From contig WRKN01000162.1 in the NCBI GenBank assembly GCA_009778055.1, positions 1 through 5,886 on the forward strand: a stretch of 5,886 bases of DNA, written 5' to 3'. The notes beneath the pieces are model-generated. The model saw nothing but the letters and a program-made list of their open reading frames with translations, was not told where the DNA came from and did no database searches. The position numbers and the translations under genes were made by a program. This DNA comes from Synergistaceae bacterium. GTDB taxonomy: Bacteria; Synergistota; Synergistia; Synergistales; Aminobacteriaceae. Each line of letters starts with the position of its first letter. Position 1 is the first letter of the stretch. Below, piece by piece: positions 1 to 5,823 of the stretch.

Positions 1-242
1 AAAAAACAAACCTCCCCACGTCAAAACATACCTAACTATAGCATATAAGTGCGCTATCTTCCCCAAGAGCAAAAACATTATAATCGTATTTGGCAGAGTG
101 GCGCGGGCGGGGGCGGCCTTGTAATGTAATTAATTTCCGGAGAGGAACGACGGTTTGACAGGATTAACCGGGTTATGGCTAAGACTAGGGCGGTCAACTG
201 ATGACCGCCCTTCTGCTCAATTAACAAACAATTCCTTTTGGT
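1..242. other. Intergenic region downstream of xylB, left edge
   Basis: No convincing gene lies here. Next to xylB is the hairpin at 187-211. A short perfect palindrome, TAACC-G-GGTTA, sits at 165-175. A G-rich tract lies at 101-116. The AT-rich block at 77-84 (ATTATAAT) reads as a -10 hexamer on both strands, but neither strand shows a good -35 at 16-18 bp. On the minus strand a GGGGAGG Shine-Dalgarno-like run lies at about 11-17. A minus-strand gene may therefore start just beyond the left edge. That is inference, since its start codon is not in the window. Confidence 0.45.
187..211 (-). terminator. Hairpin 3' of xylulokinase, possible terminator
   Basis: AGGGCGGTCA (187-196) pairs perfectly with TGACCGCCCT (202-211) around a 5-nt loop, giving a GC-rich 10-bp stem 32 nt past the xylB stop codon. 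Its position fits a transcription terminator or a 3'-end-stabilising stem for the helicase-xylB transcript. Neither side carries a real T tract: the minus strand continues TAGTCTTAG and the plus strand TTCTGCTC. It is therefore not a canonical Rho-independent terminator. It could instead protect the 3' end from exonucleases. Confidence 0.5.
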
Positions 243-1730
243 TTATTTATACAAAGGGCTCAAAGTTTCCAGATACCGCGAGTATATCGCGTACGCCTTA
301 TCGTAGGCAGCGACTTCCTCCCTGTCCGGTTCTACCATGACGCCGTCTTCCAGCGCGACGTGCTCGTCCGTTAATGTCTCGATCATAACGCCCTCGTCCG
401 ACTGCCCCAGCAGGCACCACAGGGCCTGGATCGCCCCGCCTATCGCGGCGGCCTCGCTGCTTGCGGGAACGCGTACCGGCAGGTTCATAACGTTGGCCAC
501 TATGCTTTGCCAGAGCCGGCTTTTGGAACCGCCGCCGGTCAGCCGGATCTCTTTTGCCTCGAAGCCGAGGGAGTTAAACCCTTCAAGCCCTATCCTCATG
601 CCGAAGATGGCGGATTCCAAAGCGGCGCGGAGCAGGTTTTCCCGTTTGAAGTTGGCGGCGGTGACCCCGTTGACGCTGGCCCTGCCGTTGGGCAGGTTGG
701 GGGTGCGCTCGCCGTTCAGGAATGGGAGTATCACAATGCCGTCCGCGCCGATTGGGGCTTTGGAGGCTTCCGAGTTGAGGCCTTCTATGTCGAGTCCGAA
801 AAGGGCGCGGAATTCCTCGCTTGCCACGGTACAGTTCATGGTGCAGAGCAGGGGCAGCCAGCCGCCGGAAGACGAACAAAAAGCCGCCAGGTTTCCGGTG
901 GGGTCAATCACGGGCTTTTTGGAAAAGCCGAAAAGGGTGCCGGAAGTGCCCAGGCTCATGGTGAGGAAACCGTCCCGGACCGTGCCTGTGCCGATGGCCC
1001 CCATCATGTTGTCGCCGCCGCCCGAGGAGACCACAGCTCCCTCCGGGATGCCGTAAAGCTCGGAGGCTTCCTTGCTCACAGTGCCGGCCGCGCTGCCGGG
1101 CTTGACGAGCGGCGGCATCCATTTTTCCAGCTCGGGGGAAATGTACTCGCATACCTTGGACGACCATTTACATTCCCGGACGTCAAAAAGCGCGGTGCCC
1201 GAGGCGTCGCCGTATTCCGCGCTGTAAACGCCGGTCAGTAAAAAGTTGATGTAATCGTGGGGAAGGAGCACGTGCCTAAGCCGGGCGAAGGTCTCGGGCA
1301 TGTGGTTTTTCAGCCATAGAACCTTTGGCGCGGTGTAGCCGGGGCGCATGGGCAGGCCCGTTTCGTCGATAAGGTTTTCTTCGCCTCCGGCCATTTGGGT
1401 AAGCTCCTCGCACTCGGCGGCGGTAGACGTGTCGCACCAAAGCTTGACGTTGTAAATAGGTTTTCCGTTCTCGTCAAGGGGCACAAAACCGTGCTGTTGA
1501 CCGGAAACCCCAACGGCGGCAATGGTGCTTCTGACGGCGGCGTCTATCCCGTCGAAACAGGCTTTCAGCGCGTCGTCGTACCACTCCGGCTTTTGCTCCC
1601 TCGTGCCGTCGTTTTCGGCGATCATATCCACAGGCGCCGACGACTGGGCTACTATACCCTTTTTCTCGTAATCGTAAACAACCAGCTTACAACTCTGAGT
1701 TCCCAGGTCAATACCGCATACGGTTCGCAT
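243..1730 (-). CDS. xylB: Xylulokinase (FGGY carbohydrate kinase family)
   Basis: The 495-residue product is full length for xylulokinase. It should phosphorylate D-xylulose with ATP to xylulose 5-phosphate in the cytoplasm, feeding the pentose phosphate pathway. Visible signatures are the N-terminal phosphate-binding segment GIDLGTQSCK (6-15), the sugar-site loop GQQHG (77-81), LPHDY (156-160), GGGDN with the likely catalytic base Asp240, the GTSG turn (261-264), GERTP (340-344), and the C-terminal FGGY ATP-site motif TGGGSKSRLW (398-407). The start is supported by AGGAGG (1737-1742) 6 nt upstream of the ATG. It lies 53 nt downstream of the helicase gene on the same strand with no terminator between, so co-transcription is possible. 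No xylose isomerase, transporter or regulator is in the window. Another FGGY substrate is possible, but the motif set fits xylulokinase best. Confidence 0.92.
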   Translation of the reverse strand: MRTVCGIDLGTQSCKLVVYDYEKKGIVAQSSAPVDMIAENDGTREQKPEWYDDALKACFDGIDAAVRSTIAAVGVSGQQHGFVPLDENGKPIYNVKLWCDTSTAAECEELTQMAGGEENLIDETGLPMRPGYTAPKVLWLKNHMPETFARLRHVLLPHDYINFLLTGVYSAEYGDASGTALFDVRECKWSSKVCEYISPELEKWMPPLVKPGSAAGTVSKEASELYGIPEGAVVSSGGGDNMMGAIGTGTVRDGFLTMSLGTSGTLFGFSKKPVIDPTGNLAAFCSSSGGWLPLLCTMNCTVASEEFRALFGLDIEGLNSEASKAPIGADGIVILPFLNGERTPNLPNGRASVNGVTAANFKRENLLRAALESAIFGMRIGLEGFNSLGFEAKEIRLTGGGSKSRLWQSIVANVMNLPVRVPASSEAAAIGGAIQALWCLLGQSDEGVMIETLTDEHVALEDGVMVEPDREEVAAYDKAYAIYSRYLETLSPLYK

Positions 1731-1736
1731 AGACGT

Positions 1737-1742
1737 CCTCCT
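1737..1742 (-). promoter_or_regulatory. Shine-Dalgarno site of xylB
   Basis: The minus strand reads AGGAGG, ending 6 nt before the ATG at 1730. It is a full-consensus site and fixes the xylB start. No clear separate promoter was found in the short gap to the helicase stop. Confidence 0.8.
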
Positions 1743-1783
1743 AAATTTTCTATTGTGATATGGTGTCGTAAATGAAGTCTATT

Positions 1784-3355
1784 TTACCTGCTCGTCTCGA
1801 TTTCTCCCAGTTTTTCCTCAAATCCGTATATGGTGGGGTCGATCTCGTCCACGGTGTCGTTCAATTCGTCCAGCCCGCGGAAACGGTACCCTTTGGGCAG
1901 GTGGTTGGCAAACCTCTTGACCTTCAAAAGGGCCTGCAGGTAGTTGCTCTCGTAAGGCAGGATCATCTGCGCGGCCATAAGCGCGCTTGGGGAAGGCTCC
2001 TCGAAAAACATCATCGCCATCTCCAAGTTTTCATCTATTTCCATCTCATCGTACCATATCGCCGCCAAAATAGCGCGGTACTTATTTCGTTCGTTGCCGT
2101 GCACCAGCTTCCGAACCACGCGGTCTATCCTGCGCAGCCCGGCGTAGAGCGTCCCCTCAACGACAGAGGCGTCCGTGGACGGCATGGAGTACCGCGATAT
2201 GTAACTCGCCTCGTCTTCCAGCAGAACCTGCTTGCGCAGCAGCCTGCCGTAGGAGGGGCGCAGGGTTATGGAGGCGTTTTCGGCGCGGCTGTTCATGAGC
2301 GACTTGAATACCTTGCCGGTATCGAAACCCCGGCGCTCGAACGCCGAGTCCGAAAGCCAGGTCACGAACCCCGGGTCGAACAGCCCCTTGCGCCCGGCCC
2401 GCCCGGACATCTGCAAAAATTCGTTTTTGGTTATGGGGCTGTCGTGGTGATATTGGACAAGCTGAGCGAACACCGCGTATTGGGCGGGAAGGTTCACCCC
2501 CAGGGCGAGGGCGTTCGTGCCGCACACCACGTCGAGCAGCCTTTCCCTGAAAGCGGACTCCACCAGCAATTTTTCCTTTGGGAACATTCCCCCGTGATAT
2601 ATCCCGACGCCGCAGAAAAGGGGCTGCTGGATCTTCGTCACCTCCAAAATGGCGGCCAGTTCGTCAAGGCGCGCGAGTTTTTCCCGTGAAAGCCGTCCGC
2701 GGTTTTGGGAAATCTGGAAAGCCAGGTCGGACGCCCCCTTTTGAGAGAACAGAAAAATCAGGGCGTCGTGAACGGTCTTTAGGCTGGCCGGTTTCTCCGG
2801 CGCGAAGATGAGGCGCGTCATGCGCTCGCGGCTCTCGTGGATAACGAAGCGGCGGGAGGAAACCTCGGCAAGGTAACGCCCCACGGCCTTCACTCCTCCC
2901 AGCGTGGCCGACATCACCAGGATGCGCGTGTCCGGGTTGGTTTTTTTTATTCCGTCTATGTAGGTTCTCGCCCGGTCGGAGTCGTTGAATATGTAGTGAA
3001 ACTCGTCCACTATGAGCATCTGCCCCGGCTGGGCCGTGTACTTCATCGTGTAAATCTCCTGTGTGCAGCAGAGAACCTGCGCGTTTTCGTTGCGCTTGAA
3101 ATCCCCGGTTTCTATGCCCACGTCAAATCCCATCCGCCTCAGGTCCATATATCGCTCGTTGCTCAGCGCCTTGATGGGCGCGGTAAAGACGACCCTCCTG
3201 GCGGTGGGCAGCGTGGGATTGCCGTGTACGTCCAGCAGTTTCGCCCAAAGATAGGCAACCAGAGTTTTACCGGCCCCGGTAGGCGCCGTCAAAACCGCGC
3301 TCTGTCCCTTTATGCGGTGGTACGCGTCCAGCTGCCACTCGTAAAAATCTATCAT
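1784..3355 (-). CDS. Ski2-like SF2 DExH-box helicase
   Basis: The product has 523 residues from the chosen start and is predicted to be an ATP-driven nucleic-acid helicase. Motifs run in SF2 order: a Q-motif-like YEWQ (5-8), Walker A APTGAGKT (24-31), motif Ia TAPIKALSNERY (58-69), motif II DEFH (117-120), motif III SAT (149-151), motif V GTNALALGVNLPA (279-291) and motif VI QMSGRAGRKG (315-324). The PIKALSNERY and GVNLPA forms are those of the Ski2/Mtr4 group of RNA helicases. About 200 residues follow motif VI, shorter than eukaryotic Ski2 proteins, with no recognised accessory domain. The frame stays open to an ATG at 3454, but AAAGAGG (3361-3367) precedes the ATG at 3353-3355 and a TATAAT lies at 3398-3403, so the internal ATG is preferred. 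The ATG at 3379 lacks a good ribosome binding site. The RNA or DNA substrate is unknown. Confidence 0.88.
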   Translation of the reverse strand: MIDFYEWQLDAYHRIKGQSAVLTAPTGAGKTLVAYLWAKLLDVHGNPTLPTARRVVFTAPIKALSNERYMDLRRMGFDVGIETGDFKRNENAQVLCCTQEIYTMKYTAQPGQMLIVDEFHYIFNDSDRARTYIDGIKKTNPDTRILVMSATLGGVKAVGRYLAEVSSRRFVIHESRERMTRLIFAPEKPASLKTVHDALIFLFSQKGASDLAFQISQNRGRLSREKLARLDELAAILEVTKIQQPLFCGVGIYHGGMFPKEKLLVESAFRERLLDVVCGTNALALGVNLPAQYAVFAQLVQYHHDSPITKNEFLQMSGRAGRKGLFDPGFVTWLSDSAFERRGFDTGKVFKSLMNSRAENASITLRPSYGRLLRKQVLLEDEASYISRYSMPSTDASVVEGTLYAGLRRIDRVVRKLVHGNERNKYRAILAAIWYDEMEIDENLEMAMMFFEEPSPSALMAAQMILPYESNYLQALLKVKRFANHLPKGYRFRGLDELNDTVDEIDPTIYGFEEKLGEIETSR

Positions 3356-3360
3356 GCGGG

Positions 3361-3367
3361 CCTCTTT
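3361..3367 (-). promoter_or_regulatory. Ribosome binding site deciding the helicase start
   Basis: The minus strand reads AAAGAGG, 5 nt before the ATG at 3355. The alternative in-frame ATGs at 3379 and 3454 have weaker or no such sites, and the one at 3454 would lie upstream of the likely promoter. Confidence 0.65.
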
Positions 3368-3385
3368 AATTTTTGCCATTTTTTC

Positions 3386-3414
3386 TTGTTCATTATTATT
3401 ATAGCGGGTAAAAT
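3386..3414 (+). promoter_or_regulatory. Sigma70-type promoter for the membrane protein gene
   Basis: TTGTTC (3386-3391) and TAAAAT (3409-3414) are separated by exactly 17 bp, a good sigma70-type match. Transcription would begin near 3421, leaving about 48 nt of leader. The leader can form a modest stem (3428-3435 with 3441-3448, 8 pairs including two G-U, loop of 5) just before the Shine-Dalgarno site. Confidence 0.6.
3398..3403 (-). promoter_or_regulatory. Probable -10 element for the helicase (xylB) transcript
   Basis: A perfect TATAAT is read on the minus strand. It would give a transcript start near 3391 and a leader of about 36 nt to the ATG at 3355. The -35 position at 17-bp spacing reads AAAGCG, which is poor, so the promoter may be weak or activator-dependent. 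The element lies inside the spacer of the opposing promoter. Confidence 0.5.
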
Positions 3415-3468
3415 GAAAACCGCTTTTATTGATGAAAATCTCGTCGATTCCCAAAGGAGAGAGCGGGA

Positions 3469-4173
3469 ATGTCTGAATTTAACGATTGGGGCGTCATGTT
3501 TTTGGCGGCGGGCGCGGTTATGCTGGCGCTCATGATCTATATTCCGGCGATGAAAGACAGGAGTCCGCTTTCGGGAAGCGGAGCAGTCCGGCACGGGCTC
3601 AACGGGCTTCTGGAAAGCTACCGTAAGCTCAAGAACAGGCAGATTGCCATGACGTTCGGCCCGCTTTTGATTTTTCCGGGGCTGTTCCTCGCGCGCGACC
3701 CAGGCTCGTTCTTCGCGTGCATGTCCGTGACGCTCTGCGGTTTGCTGCTGATTAGACGAACCTATTCGACGAGAGACAGCCTGAGCGCCGACTATAGAAA
3801 AGAGGCCGCCGCCATTGTCTCCGGCGGCGGCAAAAACGCGTTGGCCCTGCTTGAAAAACTTGACGGAGAGGTGAGACGCGGCGCGGCGATTCTGCAATCC
3901 GGAAACGACTACTACTTATTCCCGTCCGCCGTCGTGGCCGGCAAGGGAAGAATGACCGGCGTACCGTGGATTGTACCGACCGGCGTCGTGACGTCCATGA
4001 TTTACGCCGAGCGCCGCGGCGAAGGCAGGATTCTTCACTGCGTGTTTCTTTACGACGAGCGCGGGAAACCGCTGTGCGTGGTAAGGGCCCAAAAGAAAAA
4101 GGACGCCTCGGTCTTCATGTCAGAGATGACCAAACGCTTCGGGACGCGTGAAACCAAGTTACGGGGGGCGTAA
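3469..4173 (+). CDS. Unrecognised membrane protein with a soluble C-terminal domain
   Basis: I do not recognise the family of this 234-residue protein. Hydrophobic stretches at about 8-26, 61-75 and 79-95 look like two or three membrane segments. Between them is a basic loop (about 47-57: ESYRKLKNRQ). Residues 105-234 form a hydrophilic, probably cytoplasmic domain with alternating beta-type stretches (YYLFPSAVVAG, IVPTGVVTSMIYA, HCVFLYDERGKPLCVVRA) and a basic C-terminus. The start is supported by AAAGGAGAG at 3453-3461, with GGAG 9 nt from the ATG. The gene is divergent from the helicase and 51 nt upstream of the antitoxin start, with no terminator seen between, so it may share a transcript with the toxin-antitoxin pair. 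Base composition matches the GC-rich genes rather than the AT-rich toxin. A PH-like bacterial membrane domain is conceivable but unproven. Confidence 0.8.
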   Translation: MSEFNDWGVMFLAAGAVMLALMIYIPAMKDRSPLSGSGAVRHGLNGLLESYRKLKNRQIAMTFGPLLIFPGLFLARDPGSFFACMSVTLCGLLLIRRTYSTRDSLSADYRKEAAAIVSGGGKNALALLEKLDGEVRRGAAILQSGNDYYLFPSAVVAGKGRMTGVPWIVPTGVVTSMIYAERRGEGRILHCVFLYDERGKPLCVVRAQKKKDASVFMSEMTKRFGTRETKLRGA

Positions 4174-4224
4174 CGGATAAGTCAGACAGGGCAGCATGAA
4201 AAATATCGAATAGGAGTGAGTGCC

Positions 4225-4470
4225 GTGACCGTAGCCCAAAACGCCGTAAAAGAATCCCTTTGTCGTCGTATTTTTGATTTGCCGGACGAAAAAATCGGGA
4301 TGGTCGAGCGTTACGTGAGCGATCTCGAAGAATACAAAGGGAAAATATTGATGCCGAACGATTTCAATGAGCCTGCAAACTTGCCAAACAGCATTACTTT
4401 GGCAAGTGAAAAAGCGCTTGCCAAAGATTGGCTCTTACCGGAGGAAGATGAAGCGTGGGCAAATATATAA
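4225..4470 (+). CDS. Antitoxin of a MazF/PemK-type toxin-antitoxin pair
   Basis: This small acidic protein (81 residues) is the predicted antitoxin of the overlapping toxin gene, expected to bind and neutralise it. The C-terminal stretch ALAKDWLLPEEDEAWANI is the kind of acidic, Trp-containing tail seen in antitoxins partnered with MazF/PemK toxins and would be the toxin-binding part. The N-terminal half (CRRIFDLPDEKIGMVERYVS) looks helical. No AbrB or ribbon-helix-helix DNA-binding fold is obvious, so autoregulation is uncertain. The GTG at 4225 is chosen because AGGAG (4212-4216) lies 8 nt before it; the other in-frame GTG at 4216 overlaps that site and would add three residues. The gene overlaps the toxin by 16 bp. 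Its 3' part carries a striking inverted-repeat set. Confidence 0.8.
   Translation: MTVAQNAVKESLCRRIFDLPDEKIGMVERYVSDLEEYKGKILMPNDFNEPANLPNSITLASEKALAKDWLLPEEDEAWANI
4379..4407 (+). repeat. Perfect 10-bp inverted repeat in the antitoxin gene (hairpin A)
   Basis: ACTTGCCAAA (4379-4388) pairs perfectly with TTTGGCAAGT (4398-4407) around a 9-nt loop. It lies within the antitoxin reading frame, 33 nt before the toxin Shine-Dalgarno site. The right arm is shared with hairpin B, so the two cannot form together. Confidence 0.75.
4397..4426 (+). repeat. Second, competing hairpin in the antitoxin gene (hairpin B)
   Basis: Bases 4397-4408 (CTTTGGCAAGTG) pair with 4415-4426 (CGCTTGCCAAAG): 12 pairs, one of them G-U in RNA, around a 6-nt A-rich loop. 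It ends 13 nt before the toxin ribosome binding site at 4440-4447. The motif CTTGCCAAA occurs directly at 4380-4388 and 4417-4425 and inverted at 4398-4406, which allows a two-state fold. Confidence 0.7.
4440..4447 (+). promoter_or_regulatory. Shine-Dalgarno site of the toxin gene, inside the antitoxin gene
   Basis: GGAGGAAG ends 7 nt before the GTG at 4455. This strong site supports the GTG start and makes the toxin translationally accessible from within the antitoxin coding region, as expected for coupled toxin-antitoxin translation. Confidence 0.75.
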
Positions 4471-4787
4471 AAGGCGACATTATTGTAGTACCGTTTCCTT
4501 TTTCAGATTTGAGCACGTCAAAACGTCGCCCCGCTATTGTTCTTGCGGGTTTAATCGGCAACGATCTTATTTTATCCCAAATCACAAGTAGAAATGTTTC
4601 GGACAGCATGTCAATAGCGATTGATCCGGACGACGTTACCAGCAGCGCTTTGAGTGTTACAAGCAACATTCGCCCCAACAAGCTTTTTACCGCCGACGAG
4701 AGTATTGTTTTGTATAAAATCGGCGCATTGAAAGCAAGTAAGCTGAAGGCAGTGCTCACAAAGGTAATTGAAATTTTCAGCGACTGA
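4455..4787 (+). CDS. MazF/PemK-family mRNA-interferase toxin
   Basis: The 110-residue protein has the size and features of a MazF/PemK/CcdB-fold endoribonuclease toxin, which cleaves RNA and slows growth when its antitoxin is lost. The N-terminus carries the family hallmark GDIIVVPFPFSD (7-18) followed by KRRPAIVL (23-30), with Arg25 a candidate catalytic residue. QITS (42-45) supplies the conserved Thr/Ser position (Thr44 or Ser45). SNIRPNKLF follows further on, the basic strand typical of PemK-like members. The start is GTG with GGAGGAAG 7 nt upstream; no nearby ATG fits. It overlaps the antitoxin by 16 bp in a +1-shifted frame and its stop overlaps the opposing AIR-synthase-like gene by 11 bp. 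It is clearly poorer in GC than its neighbours, which fits horizontal acquisition. The fold looks complete, so activity is plausible. The cleavage sequence cannot be told. Confidence 0.88.
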   Translation: MGKYIKGDIIVVPFPFSDLSTSKRRPAIVLAGLIGNDLILSQITSRNVSDSMSIAIDPDDVTSSALSVTSNIRPNKLFTADESIVLYKIGALKASKLKAVLTKVIEIFSD

Positions 4788-5763
4788 TTGGCGAAGGTAA
4801 ATCAAGTATGCTCCACAGTTCCTCGTGGAAGCTCATTTTATTTTTTTTGCCGCCGCGTCCGGTGAAATGCCCTATGACCTTTGCCTCCACCCCGGCGGTG
4901 TCCAGCCTGGTCATGGCTTCGTTCACATTGCCCTCCGGCAGGGCGGCCAGCAGGACGCCTGACGATATCAGGCGCAGCGGGTCAAAACCTATTTTTTCCG
5001 CGGCCCTGGCGGTCAGCGGCGATACCGGCACGTCGCCGTCGTTAATTTCGGCGTCCAGCCCGCACGAACCGCATATCTCAAAAACGCCGCCCTTGACGCC
5101 GCCCTCTGTGGGGTCGTGCATGTAGCAGGCCAGGTCTCTTAAAAGGCGGGCTTCTTTTAAAACCGAAAGGTCGTTTTGCCACGACCGGACTTCGTTCAGT
5201 TCCGCCCCGCTCAAAAATGGCAGCAGGTCAGGGCGGTCGTGGGCTATTATCGCCATCCCCTCCAAGCCGGCGTGTTTCGTCGCGAGAAGCGCGTCCCCCT
5301 CCTGAATTTTGTCCGCTCGCAGGCCGTAACGCGAATGTCCCAGCATCGTCCCAACAAGAACGGGATGGTCGTACCGGTCGGTAAGCTCGGTGTGCCCGCC
5401 CACCACGGCTATGCCCAGCTCGGAACATACGTCATGGATTTCCTCCATCACACGCCTTACGTACTCCACCCCGGAACGGGCCGGAACTATCAGCGCCGCC
5501 ATGAACCAAGCCGGCTCGCCCCCCTTACACGCGACGTCGTTGGCGTTTATGTGAACCAAAAGACGGCCCGCGCCATGCGAAGCGCCCACCACCGGGTCGG
5601 AGGCCACGACAAGGTAAGGCTCGTCTCCCCACCGGATGAGCGCCGCGTCCTCCCCCAACCCGGGGCCGACCACAACCTCCGGCCTATGCGCGCCCCCGTA
5701 GCACAGCACGCCGCTTTTGAGAACCTCGGGCGGCAGTTTGCCTATGGCATTGTACTCGGACAT
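4777..5763 (-). CDS. AIR-synthase-related (PurM/HypE-like) ATP-binding protein
   Basis: The 328-residue protein belongs to the PurM/HypE/ThiL/SelD ATP-binding superfamily, whose members activate a substrate by phosphoryl or adenylyl transfer. Visible elements are GPGLGEDAAL (33-42), the Asp-rich nucleotide/metal site; SDPVV (55-59); HINANDVACKGGEP (71-84), the dimer-core metal motif; GGHTEL (122-127); EGDALLATK (155-163); HDPTEGGVKGG (216-226), like the DPTxGG motif of HypE; and SSGVLLAA (267-274). It lacks the C-terminal cysteine that HypE uses to carry the cyano ligand, ending instead in a Lys-rich stretch and SPISR, and no other hydrogenase genes are nearby. HypE function is therefore unlikely and the substrate is unknown. 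The start is supported by AAGGAG (5772-5777), 8 nt upstream of the ATG. The last codons lie in AT-rich sequence shared with the toxin gene end. Confidence 0.85.
   Translation of the reverse strand: MSEYNAIGKLPPEVLKSGVLCYGGAHRPEVVVGPGLGEDAALIRWGDEPYLVVASDPVVGASHGAGRLLVHINANDVACKGGEPAWFMAALIVPARSGVEYVRRVMEEIHDVCSELGIAVVGGHTELTDRYDHPVLVGTMLGHSRYGLRADKIQEGDALLATKHAGLEGMAIIAHDRPDLLPFLSGAELNEVRSWQNDLSVLKEARLLRDLACYMHDPTEGGVKGGVFEICGSCGLDAEINDGDVPVSPLTARAAEKIGFDPLRLISSGVLLAALPEGNVNEAMTRLDTAGVEAKVIGHFTGRGGKKNKMSFHEELWSILDLPSPISR
4810..4848 (+). terminator. Probable Rho-independent terminator of the toxin-antitoxin operon
   Basis: GCTCCAC (4810-4816) pairs with GTGGAAGC (4825-4832), giving 7 pairs with a single bulged A and an 8-nt loop. 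It is followed by TCATTTTATTTTTTTT (4833-4848). The stem starts 22 nt past the toxin stop, in the right orientation for plus-strand transcripts. It lies entirely within the 3' coding part of the opposing AIR-synthase-like gene, where the T tract encodes the run GKKNKM. Confidence 0.6.
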
Positions 5764-5770
5764 TACGACA

Positions 5771-5777
5771 ACTCCTT
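5771..5777 (-). promoter_or_regulatory. Shine-Dalgarno site of the AIR-synthase-like gene
   Basis: The minus strand reads AAGGAGT. Its AAGGAG core lies 8 nt before the ATG at 5763 and supports that start. Confidence 0.75.
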
Positions 5778-5823
5778 ACTTCAGGCGTTTCATTTCAATT
5801 TTGATAAATGCAGCCACAATAGC

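Noticed and set aside
90..104. TTGGCAGAGTGGCGC as a sigma54 promoter or tRNA fragment
   Set aside because: The GG and GC dinucleotides are not at the required 10-base spacing, and no acceptor, anticodon or T-arm partners are present for a tRNA.
101..118. G-rich tract as a G-quadruplex
   Set aside because: Only two-layer G-runs with very short loops are available, which is weak and unremarkable in GC-rich DNA.
155..340. A TTG-started 61-residue plus-strand frame across the xylB 3' end
   Set aside because: It reads through the 187-211 hairpin and antisense into xylB. GGAGAGG at 138-144 is 10 nt upstream, but nothing in the product looks like a protein family.
337..1241. Two long plus-strand open frames (337-1056 and 507-1241) opposite xylB
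   Set aside because: They are antisense shadows of a GC-rich gene: no family motif, biased composition, no supporting ribosome binding site, while xylB on the other strand is unmistakable.
1772..2689. A 305-residue plus-strand frame opposite the helicase gene
   Set aside because: It is fully antisense to conserved helicase sequence, shows no recognisable motif and starts near the helicase stop without a convincing ribosome binding site.
3356..3454. N-terminal extension of the helicase to the ATG at 3454
   Set aside because: The added 33 residues have no similarity to helicase N-termini, would be translated from upstream of the likely promoter, and a better ribosome binding site precedes the ATG at 3355.
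3352..3897. A 181-residue minus-strand frame opposite the membrane protein gene, running into the helicase promoter region
   Set aside because: It is Arg/Gln-rich low-complexity translation, with no motif. The plus-strand frame has a promoter, a ribosome binding site and plausible membrane segments.
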